A DNA stretch of 64,000 nt, taken from contig CM053327.1 of assembly GCA_028583605.1 (NCBI GenBank), forward strand, positions 25,965,629 through 26,029,628, read 5' to 3'. The notes below the pieces were generated by a model that ran no database searches, was not told the origin of the DNA, and saw nothing but the letters and a program-made list of their open reading frames with translations. Position numbers and translations under genes: made by a program. Source of the stretch: Dastarcus helophoroides (Eukaryota; Arthropoda; Insecta; Coleoptera; Bothrideridae). Positions 20,454-32,727 of the stretch are shown piece after piece (positions within the stretch are counted from its first letter, which is position 1; every line of letters starts with the position of its first letter).

Positions 20454-21288
20454 AAATGATTATTACATAAAGCTTTAAGCCAGATAAACCACTTTAGTAG
20501 GTTATTTTTCGGTCGTTAATGGCACAGACCCAATTTTATTGAAAAAACGAATACATATTTCATTCGTATTATAACAAACGGAGTAATGTTGAAATAGTTG
20601 TTACTCATCGTAATATATATGGATCTTAATTGATGTTCTCGAATTTATTAGGAATTAATTTATTCATAAAAAGGCGTGCATTTCAAAGTTCTCTAGAGAT
20701 CAAATATTCTAGAACTTCATAGACGCAAGTCACTCCTAAATCAGATCGTTGTTATTTCACTGTAATAACCATATTTGCTTAGTTAATGAGAGTAATTTTC
20801 GCTTAAAACATGGTTCAATTTAACCATAAATGCATGAACTCAATTTAGGTAGGTTGACTTAGCACATTTGTGAAATATTAAAGATGTTATTGCCATCGAG
20901 ACTAATTACGTCAGATAAATAATAAAGGAGAAAGCTTACGACATTCAGAATGGCAACGGGTAAATTAGGGACCTGATTGAAGGGCGCTTTAAATTTCATC
21001 TTGTGTCTTGTGCATGCGACGAATTTTGAAACCTGTAAAATCCCAAGCAACTCATTTTCCCTTCCGCAAACGCTGCTCGGTTTGAATTATCACAAGAGAC
21101 ATAAAGTCCCCAAAGTGCTTATGATCGATAAAGGGTGGCCCGAATTCTTATATTAAGCAGCTCTCTCATTCCAAAGTACTTAAATATATTTAACTGAAAG
21201 TGTATGTGATAAATTTAATAATTTGTGAACGTAGTCACATTTAATTATCTTTTTCAAACCCATTCAAAAATAGTTTTAAACACTTTGA
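20454..21288. other. Unassigned intronic sequence
   Basis: AT-rich, no element ends or coding motifs recognised. Confidence 0.4.
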
Positions 21289-21292
21289 AACG

Positions 21293-21465
21293 TTTTTTTT
21301 TTGGAGGAACGGACTGATCCTTGGTTATCTTCAAAAATTGAAAAACAAATCTTGTCCCCTGAAACCAAGAAATATTAAAAAACACAACAAAGGTTTCAAC
21401 TTTTGTTGTATTTTTTAATCTTTCTTGGTTTCAGGGGACAAGATTTGTATTTCAACTTTAAAACA
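21293..21465. repeat. PLE-A palindrome lacking the ribozyme
   Basis: CAAATCTTGTCCCCTGAAAC (21346 on) is mirrored by GTTTCAGGGGACAAGATTTG ending near 21448, with ACAACAAAGG/CTTTTGTTGT closest to the centre. The ribozyme bodies that normally sit in the middle are deleted, leaving a near-perfect ~48-bp hairpin. Confidence 0.7.
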
Positions 21466-21884
21466 AATTAACAGGAAAACAATTTAAAAAGACATCGTAA
21501 TTATAAAAATGTTTACCAAGAAATTGACAAGGTCGGTAAGAGCTGTCACTGTTTCTTTCTTTTTCGGTGCTAAATCGTTCAAGTAATTTTCATCACCTCA
21601 TCAAATTATTGGACACAGCACAGTTTGGATATCAGTAGTGTTGACTGTTCTTGGGCACTGACAGGCCAAGAGAGGAGGGCCAGATGTCACGTTAGCAGTT
21701 GGTTATTTGCAAAAATGTTGAAGGTCTCTTTTTCTCGAAACTTCGTTTAACACTCTGGTTCTTTATAATAAAAATTTAATTTGTACTCGAAATTTCTACT
21801 CTCTTTCTCAAGATTTTATAATTAGATGTTGAATTTGAAAGTTCTTCTAAATTTCAACTTTTTTAAAAAAGATATCATTTATAA

Positions 21885-22032
21885 TTTTGGTGGAACGGAC
21901 TGGTCCTTGATTATTTTCAAAAATTGAAATACAAATCTTCTCCCCCGAAACCAAGAAAGATTAAAAAACACAACAAAGGTTGCTGTAACGTGTTTCGATA
22001 GCCAAGCTATTATCTTCAGGGGGATACTCTCT
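21885..22032 (-). repeat. PLE-A 3' arm with hammerhead-like motif (minus strand)
   Basis: Begins TTTTGGTGGAACGGACTGG and runs through the tail to the ribozyme at ~21981-22025 (minus: CTGAAGA, hairpin AATAG/CTATC-like, GAAACACGTT). The palindrome is ACACGT here, so the dimer stem would be weakened. A sense partner lies at 22205. Confidence 0.65.
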
Positions 22033-22204
22033 CCATTTCAATTTCAAATTTTAATAAATTATCAATCAACATAACTAGTTTTTGTACTTGTTTCTGCAAA
22101 AACAAAAAATTTATTGTTTTTGAGAAACACCTCCAAGTCGTATCCCCCCCCCCTCCTCATCGCAAAAGCCAACTCCGCCACTGGTTTCCGCCTACTTTAA
22201 ATCT

Positions 22205-22312
22205 TAAAGAGATACTTTGAAGATGATAGCTTGGCTATCAAAACGCGTTAGAGCAACCTTTGTTGTGTTTTTTAATATTTCTTGGCTTCACGGGACAAGA
22301 TTTGTATATCCA
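22205..22312 (+). repeat. PLE-A 3' arm with damaged hammerhead-like motif
   Basis: TTTGAAGATGATAGC, TTGGCTATCAAAACGCGTTA and the tail to GGGACAAGATTTG. C3 of the core is T and GAAA is AAAA, changes expected to abolish cleavage. Together with 21885-22032 it forms a head-to-head pair separated by ~170 bp. Confidence 0.6.
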
Positions 22313-22625
22313 TTTTTAAAAGATTTGAGATTATATTTAAAAAATACTCTTTTGTAAAATGTCAGCTTTTCGCAATTTAAAATGTCAGATTTAAAAAAAA
22401 AATCGAAATTCTCAGAAGAAGACAATTTTTTCAAAAAGTCGAATTTACAAAAATTTAAAGATTTAAGAAAAGTCAAAATTTTTAAAAGACAGAAAATTTC
22501 AAAAAGTTCAAATTTTTGAAAAAGAAAAAAACAATTTTTATAAGAAATAGAAGTTTTGTAAAAGCTTGCAGTTTTAAAAAAAGTCAAAACTTCAAGGAAA
22601 AGCTAAAATTTTGATGATAAAAAGT

Positions 22626-22873
22626 CAAAATACAAATCTTGGCTATCGAAACGCGTTACAGCAACCTTTGTTGTGGAAGAAAGATTAAAAAACACAATAA
22701 AGGTTTCTCTAGCGTGTTTCGATACCCAAGTATCTCTCTGAAGATGATAGTTTGGGTTTCAAAGCGTTAGAGCAACCTTTGTTGTGTTTTTAATCTTTCT
22801 TGGTTCCAGGGGACAACATTTGTATTTCACTTTTGGACGATAACCAAGGACCAGTCCGTTCCACCAGAATATT
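22626..22873. repeat. Scrambled PLE-A palindrome
   Basis: Holds a partial sense ribozyme (TTGGCTATCGAAACGCGTTA), a partial antisense one (CTAGCGTGTTTCGATA) and a damaged sense copy from CTCTCTGAAGATGATAG near 22732 with tail to GGACCAGTCCGTTCCACC. At least three pieces are joined. Confidence 0.6.
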
Positions 22874-24255
22874 AAAACAAAATGTAGAAATTTTTTAAAA
22901 ATGTGGAAACGAAAATTGAAATTGAAAAAAATCAAAATTTTCTAGAAAGAATTACACTTTGAAAAAACTCGAACTTTGAGAACAAATTACAATTCAAATG
23001 GAAGGACAAATTTTGAAGAAACAAAAATTGAAATTTGCAGAAGCATTGAAGACATAGTTTACAAATACAAGGCGAATATTGAGAAATAAATAGAAATTTC
23101 CAGAAAGTCGAATTTAAAAAAATAATTCTAAATTTCCAAAAAAAACTGAATTCTGAGAAAAAAATTCGAAATATCGAAAAACGTCTAATTTTGGGAAAAA
23201 AAATCAAAATTTTGGGGAAAAAAGTCCAAATTTTGAGAAAAAAGTCAAAATATGGAGGAATAATCCGATCCTCTCAGAAAAGAATTTTTTGAGAAAGTCA
23301 AAATTTGAAAATAAATCGTAATATCGAGAAAAAGATCGAACTTTTAAGAAAAAAACTGTAACTTTTTATAAGAAGCCAAATTTTGAGGAAAAAGGTTGGG
23401 TTTTGAAAATAAAATTTGTATTTCAATTTTTGAAGATAACCAGGGATTGGACCAAAAAAAAGTCGAAAAAAGTGGAATTTCTGAAAAAAGACCACACTTG
23501 TCAAATAAATCAAAATTTTGAGAAAAAATTAACTCATTGAAACGTTCGCAATTGAAAATATTCAAATAAGAGATAAATTTACACAAGTTGAGGCTTCCAG
23601 AAAAATTGAAATATTTGAAAAAAAAAATCGAAATTACCGGAGAAGTCAAAACTTTAACAAATAATCTGAATTTTGAACAATGCTCGAAAAAAAAGTGAAA
23701 ATTGTGAAAATAATGTCGAAACTTCCAAAAAAGGAGTCAAAATAATCGGACTTACAAATTTTTTTGAAAAAGTCTAAATTTTGAAAAATGGCCGTAATTT
23801 TAAGAAAAAATATTGAATAAATTTGAAATTTCCAGAAAAAACTACATTTAAAAAAAAGTACCCACTAAAGTCAAAATTTCCAGTAAATTTTGGAGAAAGG
23901 CAAAATTGCGAAAGAGTTGTTCAATTTTGAATGAACTTTGGAAAATTCTAAATTCGAGATTTTCTAAATTAACCAAAGTATATTAAAAAAGTCGAAATTT
24001 TCAATAAAAATCGAAGTGAAATCTTTAAAGTCAAAATCTTGACAAAAATGAGAAATCTGGAAAAAAGTCTAACTAAAAAATATCAAAAATTTAAAAAAAA
24101 TTCAATGTTAAAAAACTGAAATGTTTAAAAAATTGAAATTTTTAAAGAAAATCGATTTTTAAAATCAAGGTTACCAAAAAAGTCGAAATTTATAGTTAAC
24201 ATTTGAAAAGTGAATGAAGATTCAATAAGAAAGGCAATTTAAAAAAGGTCAATAT

Positions 24256-24603
24256 TGTAACGAAATGTAAATTGTAGAATTTAGTACGTAAGAAAAGTTT
24301 ATAGAAAGATCTGATAAGAGAAAGCTTCCGCGATAATGAAACAAACAGCAGAGAAGCGTTCCAGAAATTTCGGCCAACGATAAGCCTTATCTGCCCAAAA
24401 CTTCTAGAACTCGGAAGCAAAAACTATACAAGGCGGACGTCCTTTCCCTCGAATAAGTTAGTTAGAGTCGGTGTAGTTAGTGAGTTAGTAGTTAGAAGTA
24501 CATAAGTGAGTTATTGTTCAGCTGTAGTGATCCGAGTTTAGTTTGGTAATAAAGTGGGTATTATTTAATGTGTTAATCAATTCGAACCGATAAGCCCGTA
24601 ACA
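24256..24603 (+). repeat. Solo LTR of the gypsy element, ATAT target duplication
   Basis: 348 bp from TGTAACG to CGTAACA, alignable end to end with the LTR at 5991-6354. ATAT at 24252-24255 and ATAT at 24604-24607 flank it exactly. Solo LTRs arise by recombination between the two LTRs of a full element. 4-bp ATAT duplications are characteristic of the 17.6/297 branch of insect gypsy elements. Confidence 0.9.
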
Positions 24604-25446
24604 ATATTTTTAAAAATACATCAAAAATGTGATAAAGGTCTAAATTTTACAAAAATTTCAAAATAAATTGTTAAAAAAGTTGATATTTTCAAAAATTGAT
24701 CATTTTAAAAGACAGAAATTTTCAAAATTAGTAAAATTTTTTAAACATATTTCAAAATTTAGGTAAAAAAGCCAAACTTTAAAAAAAGTGGGAATTTTGA
24801 AAAAGTCAAAATTAATTTAGAATTTGGAGTAAAAGCTGATCTTTAAACGATCCAAATATCAAACATAAATGCAAATTTCGAGTAGACATTTTAAAATGTG
24901 AAAACATCCAAAAATTGTTGAAATTTTCAAGATAGGTCGAAATTTTTAAAAATATTCAATTTTAAATAAAACCAAATACTTCAAAAACAACGATTTAAAT
25001 TTTGAAAAACTAAACATTTTAAAATGAGTTGAAATTTTCATATTTTTAACAGAAGTCAGATTTTACAAAAAATGCAGAAATTTTCAAAAAAATTTGTAGT
25101 ATTGAAAAGAGGTCAATATTTTCAAATAAAAATTGAGTTATTAAAAGGGGTTGAAATTCTAAAAAAAAGCCAAAAACACTCAAAAATGCTGAAATTCTGA
25201 AAATTCAAAATACTGAAAAGATTCAAAATTAAAAAAATTCAAATTTTGAAAAGAAGTCGGAATTTAAAAAAAAATCGATTTTTTTGTATCTTTTTATTCA
25301 TCAAAACGAAAATTATAAATTAACTTTTTTTATTTATTGAACCGGAATACTCTAGAAACCCGAGCAAAATACTTAGGTATGTATATGATAAGGGGCCCGG
25401 TTTTTATAATTGTCCCCTGCCACGGAGATGCTTTCCGCTGATGATG

Positions 25447-25872
25447 ACAATTCATAAACTGAAATACAAGTCTTGTCACCTGAAACCAAGGAAGATTAAA
25501 AAACACATCAAGGGTTGCTCTTACGCGTTTCGAGTCAAGCTATCATCTTCAGGGAGGTACAACGCGCTTCGATAGCCAAGCTATCATTTTTAGAGAAATA
25601 CTAACATCTAAACCTAAAATTAACTCATATATACTAAGAATATTCTCTTCGTGCATGACAGACCGTATCCGAACGCGCATGCGTAGTTTATCATACACGT
25701 CGCAGGGTCACAATTTCTTATCTATCACAATATCTCTCTGAAGATGATAACTTGGCTATCGAAAAGCGTTATAGCAACCTTTGTTGTGTTTTTTAATCTT
25801 TCTTGGTTTCAGGGGACAAGATTTGTATTTCAATTTTTGAAGATAACCAAGGCCAGTCCGTTCCACCAAAAT
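25447..25872. repeat. PLE-A inverted pair with 3' UTR and hammerhead-like motifs
   Basis: 25451-25560 is a minus-strand arm with ribozyme; 25561-25730 is a second minus-strand piece that includes the 3' UTR matching 10425-10545 (shared GTGACnnTnCGACGTGTATG and GTCATGCACGAAG-like blocks), which ties these repeats to the Penelope-like element at 9.9 kb. 25731-25872 is a sense arm: CTCT-CTGAAGA (25738-25744), stem II, GAAA and tail to CCGTTCCACC. Confidence 0.72.
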
Positions 25873-26063
25873 GACAATTCATAAACAATGACTATCAAAG
25901 AAAATGTCTCGGTACGTCAGTTTTAGCACACGTATCATAGGTTCGTCATTACTGATGTACACAGAGTATTTGGAATAAGAGTGAAATACAATTTCTATAA
26001 ATTAAAAAACTTTTCTTCGAAAATCTATTTTGCGATAGCGAATTTTCCCCCATACTCTTACAG

Positions 26064-26390
26064 CAGTATTTCCCAAACTTTCAACATCTGTGTGTCTTTC
26101 CCATAATTTGAGTTGAGTACCGCTCGTTAAAAAATTGCATCCTAACTATATCCATATAAATGAGGAAGTCTGTTTCTTAGTGTGCTGAACATATCAACGA
26201 ATTTGAACATAACATCATTCTGTAATCTGCACGAACTCTTTAAAACTGTGCAAGCTGATTAAGTTAATTTTGTTATCCAAAAAATTAATTTTGAATTTTT
26301 GAGTCATCTGAAGTCGCCGGTGCAACGCGTCCCCCAATTAACTCTTCTTGTACTCCTGGGGATACGCGTACCACCCTTTGGAAAACACTG
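26064..26390. mobile_element. Non-autonomous hAT-like element
   Basis: The left end CAGTATTTCCCAAACTTT and right end (reverse complement) CAGTGTTTTCCAAAGGGT are terminal inverted repeats. Flanking octamers TCTTACAG (26056-26063) and TCTTATAA (26391-26398) agree at 6 of 8, fitting an aged 8-bp hAT duplication. The 327-bp body has no transposase; the ORF starting at 26299 crosses the end and is not real. Confidence 0.7.
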
Positions 26391-26398
26391 TCTTATAA

Positions 26399-27846
26399 GA
26401 TTGTTGGAGGAACATATTCTATTAACAGGTATCAAAGATATAAGAATCTTTTATTCTCAAAACTTGTTATTTCCTAGGAAGCTCTATTATTGTTCATTAA
26501 AAATTAAATCAAAAATCAATTATTTCCAAAATACGTTCTACTCTGATCAAGTGTAAATCGATAGATATAAGAATATCAAAAATATTGGTCAGCAATTCCG
26601 ACTTCTGTTTGATTACATAGGTAGACACAAGCCAACTGGCGGAAAATGCACATTATTTTTCAATGGCAACTTTAGGACATAATAAGAATTTTGGAAAAAT
26701 AATAATGTACTATCATTGTTTATGGAAATGTCGGCTCTTTCCAAAATGATATATTTAAGATGATTTGTTGCAAAATTACCTGAAACAGGAAACCTGGAAT
26801 TTCGAGTATTGTTGGTCGTGCAAATAAAAACCTGAAAAAAATTGATATCTGATCGAAACTACTTCGCATTGAATTATATTCCATATGCTACTCAACTTTT
26901 TATAGCTGATTCGATTATTCTTGGACCTTTTCGCAACAACATCCTCCAGCGCAAATACTGGACCTTCGCTGCGTTATAACTTTTTAATATCAATAGTCTC
27001 ATCCGCTTCATCAACTATTCCCCACGTACCATTTTATGGGCCAATAATTTCCCAGTGGAATGCGTCGATAACATTAGGAATTTAATAACATCTCCCGGTA
27101 TTCCCCCCATACGTTAAATACGTAATACTAAATTCTTCCACCTCTTTTGTTTTCTACATATGTTTCGGATCAGCAAACTGCGATTATCCACTCGTAATCT
27201 TCTTTACCCTTACAAGAAACCTCGCTCGAGGGAGGCCGCAAATATTCGCCGAATGGCGGGCGAGACAGGTCGTAAACTTTTAAAAGGAAACAACAAAAAT
27301 TCAGCTCGAGTGAGCGCCGTTGAATAAAAAGGCTTTAACGGGGCCCGAGTTCCAATACAATCATTGAGAGCGGTTCACTCATTCGGTGCCGTTTCCGAAG
27401 GCAGACGAATTTTATAGTTTGCGATTCTTTGGAATATTGTGGTCACGTTTGAATTTCAGAAAGAAAAGGCGAAATTTAACATTTCGTTGTGCGATGTCCT
27501 TAATCAGGAGTCTCGAAACCTTCCAGGACTTAGGACCATACAGATTGATCCAGCAAGTTCCCAAAGCCAAAATCGTTTTAATTCTTAGAAAATCTCAGTG
27601 GTCAAAAGCGAAAATGGTTAATGCCCTCTATACTCTATCAAATTTGATCTAGCGGCATTGCTAGCTTTGTTATTATTAAAGATACAAACTTGGTCAAATT
27701 AGCAAAGTAGTATGGGTTTTGATGCCGATTAAGATGACGTGTTTTTGAGTTTTTTGGCAAAGTTAGACTTTTCCAAATAAAACGCCTTGTATCTTTATGT
27801 TTTTATGAAAGGTAATGAAATTTAGAATAAAAATACGATAGTTTAT
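26399..27846. other. Unassigned sequence with a G+C-richer island
   Basis: About 27180-27650 is less AT-biased and contains CTCGCTCGAGGGAGGCCGC. An 88-codon + ORF at 27386-27652 has no recognised similarity. It could be a unique-sequence island in the intron; no function is assigned. Confidence 0.35.
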
Positions 27847-27869
27847 ATGAATTTTAAAAAGTGTCTTCT

Positions 27870-30290
27870 TATTGTTCGTATCTTTTCTATTTTGTCTGTT
27901 TCCTTGTTTTCTCTTTTCTCCTTCTTTCTCTTTTCTACTTTATTTTTCTTCCTCATCCACTTCTCTTCCTTGCTCTTTCCTATTCTTCATTTCTCTTTCA
28001 TTTCTTCCCTTCCCATATCTTCTCTGACCTTCTTCCCCTTTTCTTCTCCTTTCTTGTCTATTCTTGTATGCCTTTCTTTCTTCTTTGCTTTTCTTTCTTT
28101 CTCTTATCTTATTTGTTCATTAATTCTCCTCCGTTTTCCTATCTTCCCTTCTCACCTCTTTCCATCTCTTTCTATCGTTTCTCATCTCTTTTTCTCTCTT
28201 TCCTTCTTTCTTCTTCCTTTGCCATATTTTTACTTCATTACTTTTCTCTTCTTTTCTCATCTCTTTTTATCTCGTCTTATCTCTCTTCTTTTCTCTTCCC
28301 TTCTCATTTCTTTCCTTCCCTTCTCTTCTCTTCTCATTTCTTCTCATCTCATCTCTTCTCTGCTTTTATCTTTTTATCTCTTCTTTTTTCTTCTTATCTA
28401 ATCTCATCTCATCTCATCTCTTCTCTCCTCTTCTCTTCTCTTCTCTTCTCTTCTCTTCCTATTTCTTCTCTTCTCTTCCTATTTCTTCTCTTCTCTTCCT
28501 ATTTCTTCTCATGTCTTCTTTTCTCTTCTCTTCTCTTCTTCTCTCCTCTCTGCTCTTTTCTTCCCTTTTCTTCTTTTCTCTTCCCATCTCTTCTCTTCTC
28601 TACTTTTCCCTTCTTTTCTCTTCTCCTTCTTCTCTTCTCTTTTCTCTTCTAATTTTTACTCATGTCTTCTCATCTCTTCTCATCTCATTTCATCTCATCT
28701 GATCTTATCTCATCTCATCTTATCTCATCTTATCTCATCTTATTTCATCTTATCTCATCTCATCTCATTTCATCTCTTCTCTTCTCTTCTTTTCTATTTT
28801 CTTCTCTTCTTTTCTCCCTTCTTCTCTTCTTTTCTATTCCCTTTTCTTCTCCTCCGCGGTCTTCTCTTCTCTACCCTTCTCTTCCTTTCTCTTCCCATCT
28901 CTTTTCTACTCTTCTTATTTAATCTTATCTTATCTCTTCTCTTCTCATTTCTTCCCTTTCCTTCTCTTCTCCTCTCTTCACTTCTCATTTGTTCTCATAT
29001 CTTCTCATTTCTTTTCATCTCTTCTCTTCCCATATAATCTCATCTTATCTCATCTCATGTCATCTCATCTCATCTCATCTCATCTCATCTCATCTCATCT
29101 CATCTCATCTCATCTCATCTCGTCTCTTGTCTTCGCATCTCTTACTTTTTCTTCTCTTCCCATTTCTTCTTATCTCATCTCTTCTCTTCTCATCTTTTTC
29201 CTTTTCTTCTCTTCTCTTCTCTTGACTTCTCTTCTCTTCTCCTCTCCTCTCTTCTCTTTTCTTTCCTTTTCTTCTTTTCTCTTCCCATCTCTTCTCTACT
29301 CTTCTTATTTAATCTCATTTCATATGTTTTCTTCTCATCTCTTTCCTTTCCTTCTTTTCTCTTCTCCTCTCTTCTCATTTACTATCATCTCTGCTATACT
29401 TTTCTCTTCTCTTCTCTCGTCTTTTTTTTCTCTTCTCTTCTCGTTTCTCTTCTAATTTTTAGCTATGTCTTCTCATCTCTTTTCATCTCATCTCATCTCA
29501 TCTTATCTCATTTCATCTCTTCTCTTCTCTTCCTTCTCTTTTTTTCTTTTCTCTTTTCTTCTCTTCTCTTATCTTCTCTCTTCTTCTCTTCTATTTTCTT
29601 CTCTTCTCCTCCCTGCTCTTCTCTACCCTTTTCTTCTTTTCTCTTCCCATCTCTTTTCTTTACCCTTCTTATTTAATCTTATCGCATCTCATCTCATCTC
29701 ATCTCATCTCATCTCATCTCATCTCATCTCTTTTCATCTCATCTCATCTCATCTCATCCTATCTCATCACATTTCATCTCATCTTATCTCATCTTATCTC
29801 ATTTCATCTCTTCTCTTCTCTTCCTTTCTCTTTTTTTCTTTTCTCTTTTCTTCTCTTCTCTTATCTTCTCTCTTCTATTTTCTTCTCTTCTCCTCCCTGC
29901 TCTTCTCTACCCTTCTCTTCTTTTCTCTTCCCATCTCTTTTCTTTACTCTTCTTATTTAATCTTATCGCATCTCATCTCATCTCATCTCATCCCATCCCA
30001 TCCCATCCCATCATCCCATCCCATCCCATCCCATCCCATCCCATCCCATCCCATCCCATCCCATCCCATCCCATCCCATCCCATCCCATCCCATCCCATC
30101 CCATCCCATCCCATCCCATCCCATCCCATCCCATCCCATCCCATCCCATCCCATCCCATCCCATCCCATCCCATCCCATCTCTTCTCTTCTCTTTTCTTC
30201 TCTTCTCTTCTCTTCTCTTCTCTTCTCTTCTCTTTTCTTCTCTTTTCTTCTCTTCTCTTGTCTTTTTTCTCTTCTTTTCTGTCATGTTTC
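27870..30290. repeat. Pyrimidine-rich pentanucleotide satellite, 2.4 kb
   Basis: The + strand is nearly all C and T with some A, built from TTCTC/CTTCT, CTCAT and CCCAT units in changing blocks. 29057-29125 and 29680-29760 are CTCAT blocks. Long ORFs on both strands (Ser/Leu/Phe-rich on +, Arg/Glu/Lys-rich on minus) come from the repeat and are not genes. Confidence 0.92.
29985..30180. repeat. Nearly perfect (CCCAT)n block
   Basis: About 39 consecutive CCCAT units with a single shift near 30010. It is the most homogeneous part of the satellite and so probably the most recently expanded. Confidence 0.95.
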
Positions 30291-32130
30291 CATCCTCTTC
30301 CTATCTTTCTCTCCAGCTAGTTTTAAGAAGAACTAATGTAATTTTGAAAGTCTCATTTTATGTTGTAATTTTTTGTTTAAATAATGCAAGAGGATAAAAC
30401 GACATATCTGAAATATCTAACTTATTATTCCGAAGTCGACGAGGCAATGAAGCGGCAAAAATTCTGGCTATATTCAAAATTAAACTCTAGATTGTATCCG
30501 TTATACCACTTTGTCCTGGAGAAAAAAATGATATAAGAATTCCGAAACTTATTAAGATGACTTTCACACTTCGCACCTCGCGCCAGACAGAACTAACGAT
30601 TTTGGGGGGCGTTTCGCCGTCGACGTTTAAACGAAATATTCTCACGTTTGGTATTCCCGTAAAGTATTTTAGGCGGCGGCAGTTCCGTTCAAAATGTAAT
30701 AGAAAGGAAAATGGAGTTTCGCTGCGAGCATCAAGAAAGCTATTCTTAAGTTCTTCCATATGCTGTCTGTATTAAATAAGTTTTCAACAGCACCAAACTT
30801 CGCACTTCCTTTTGGCCTATATAGTGGGAACTTTCTTAGCAAGGTTTTCTGTAGATCCTATTAAGTTAAGACCGGCCGATAATCCTAATCAAGAAAACGG
30901 TGTTAATTAATTGATCGTAGTGACTCCTACTCAAATTACCTGCCACGAAGTATTGACAAGATTCATTATTATTTTCCTTTTCCACATCTCTACAAACAGT
31001 TTGTGCAGGAAAACTAATCTGACTAGTAAATAGGTTTGTACTTTGCGATCCATTTGCATGTCGAAAATTAGGTAAAATTGTAAGTTTTCTGCTTTTGATT
31101 TTCTATACATCAATAATACCTTTGTTCTATCTGGCAAACAATCACCAGCAGGGAGAAATTGTTTAAATTTGAATTAGGCAAAAACATACACGTAGAGGTA
31201 AACTTTGAATCCGCCCAAAAACACTTTGTTTATATTCAATTCGTAAATTCCATTTAAAGTCAAAGCCATTTAATGTTGCATTCAAACTTTGTCCCCGATT
31301 TCAATACACACTAATTTTAACGCGGAATATGGATTCGATCAAATTTCCACTTTCCTTCCCCCATCCGCTTTTGTTACAAAACTTTATCTAAATTATGCGG
31401 CGGCGCTGCTTTCGAAGTTTCATCGTGCTATGAATACAAACAAATAAGTATGTATATAATTTCATTTGGGAAACGCATTCATTTTCACAAAAATGTAATT
31501 AAAGTCAACAATCACATATTTGCCCTAAGGTTATATGTAAAGGGAGGGTTTTATTTCCAAAGTAAATTGCTTTTTTTAATAAACCTTGTTATCAACGAAA
31601 TGCAAATAATATTTTAACCAAGAAAACAGAATTTAGATAAAATATTTTCCGCTTTCCGCTGCAAATTCTCTCTAACGACTGAACGTAAGGAATGGCCATG
31701 AGTTGGCTAGAATTTTTTAATCCTAGTATAACTAATGAAACACGCCGAAGCATTTAGTTTATGTTTCTTTTTGGCGTATTTTTCTTCTCTCCCTCCGAGA
31801 AATTTAATTATGAATCAGGGTTTCAGTTGGGTTAAATTTATTACGGACATTTGTAAACTGATAAGTTTGGGGCTGAACGTTTTCGATGAATCCCAACTTC
31901 CCAACTTGTTTTGATCGTTTCAATTTTATAAGAATATCACTTTTTCCGGCTTTTCGGAGTCAAATTGAAACATTTAATGGAAAAATCATCAATTAGAATA
32001 AGACAACATGGTTGGAACTGAAACAATTTTTTAGTGGTCTTTCTAACATCAGGACTTCCCAACTAGTGTGCGATTCTCCCAAGAGGGTCCTTAGGATGCT
32101 TTTTGCTTTTTTAAATTTGGATTATTGTAA
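30291..32130. other. Unassigned intronic sequence
   Basis: Moderate composition without repeats. Overlapping ORFs on both strands at 30487-30775 show no recognised similarity. This is one of the longer apparently single-copy stretches in the window. Confidence 0.4.
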
Positions 32131-32727
32131 CAATTTCGATATTTCTAATTTTTTCAAATTTCTACGTTTTTTTAAATTTCTACTTTTCTAAAATTCCCAT
32201 TTCTTCAAAATTTAATTTTTTTCGAAAAATGTCAATTAATATAAAAATTTGACTTTGGGAAGTTTTTTCAAAATTTCAAATTTTTTGATAATTTTAATTT
32301 TTTTTGAAAAAGTTAAGTTTTGTATGTGTGAATTTTTTAAAATTTCGGCTTTCTAAAAATTTTTTTACTTATTTCAAAATTTCAATTTTTTTTCAAAAAT
32401 TTCAACCATTGAAAAAATTTTAGATTGTTAAGCTTTCAGTGTTTTAAATATTGAAAGCTTAGCAAAAATTAAAATTTTGCCTTTTAAAAGGCTAAGATTT
32501 TTGCAAAATTTCAAATTTATTCATTTTTCAAAGTCAGAAATTCTTAATTCAAAGTTTGGAGCTCAAAATTTCAATATTTTTCAACACATTTATTGAACTT
32601 CAATTTTCAAGTTTAAATCTTTTAAAAATTTGGTAATTTTTTGAGATTTTTTTTTATAATCGCCACTTTTCTGATAATTTCGATAAATTTTCAAAATTTC
32701 TATTTTTAAAATTTTCCATTCTAAATT
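32131..32727. repeat. AT-rich low-complexity array (T-rich orientation)
   Basis: Loose copies of TTTCAAAATTTCTATTTTT and related blocks leading into the pyrimidine satellite. Confidence 0.6.

Larger units (their letters stand above)
22315..25290. repeat. AT-rich GTCGAAATTTT-type array, interrupted
   Basis: Hundreds of loose copies of blocks like AAAAAAGTCGAAATTTT and GAAAAAGTCAAAATTTTG, in the A-rich orientation, interrupted by PLE-A pieces at 22626-22873 and 23405-23452 and by a solo LTR at 24256-24603. ORFs across it are artefacts of composition. Confidence 0.7.

Noticed and set aside
27870..30290. Possible telomeric repeat
   Set aside because: The common insect telomere repeat is TTAGG; these pentamers are CTTCT, CTCAT and CCCAT and lie inside an intron.
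27847..30397. Long ORFs rich in Ser/Leu/Phe on + and Glu/Arg/Lys or Gly/Met/Trp/Asp on minus
   Set aside because: They are translations of pentanucleotide repeats, open in several frames because the repeats lack stop codons. No domain, start context or splicing signal supports a gene.
30487..30775. Overlapping ORFs of 90 and 72 codons on opposite strands
   Set aside because: No similarity recognised, and neither shows splice or start signals that favour coding.
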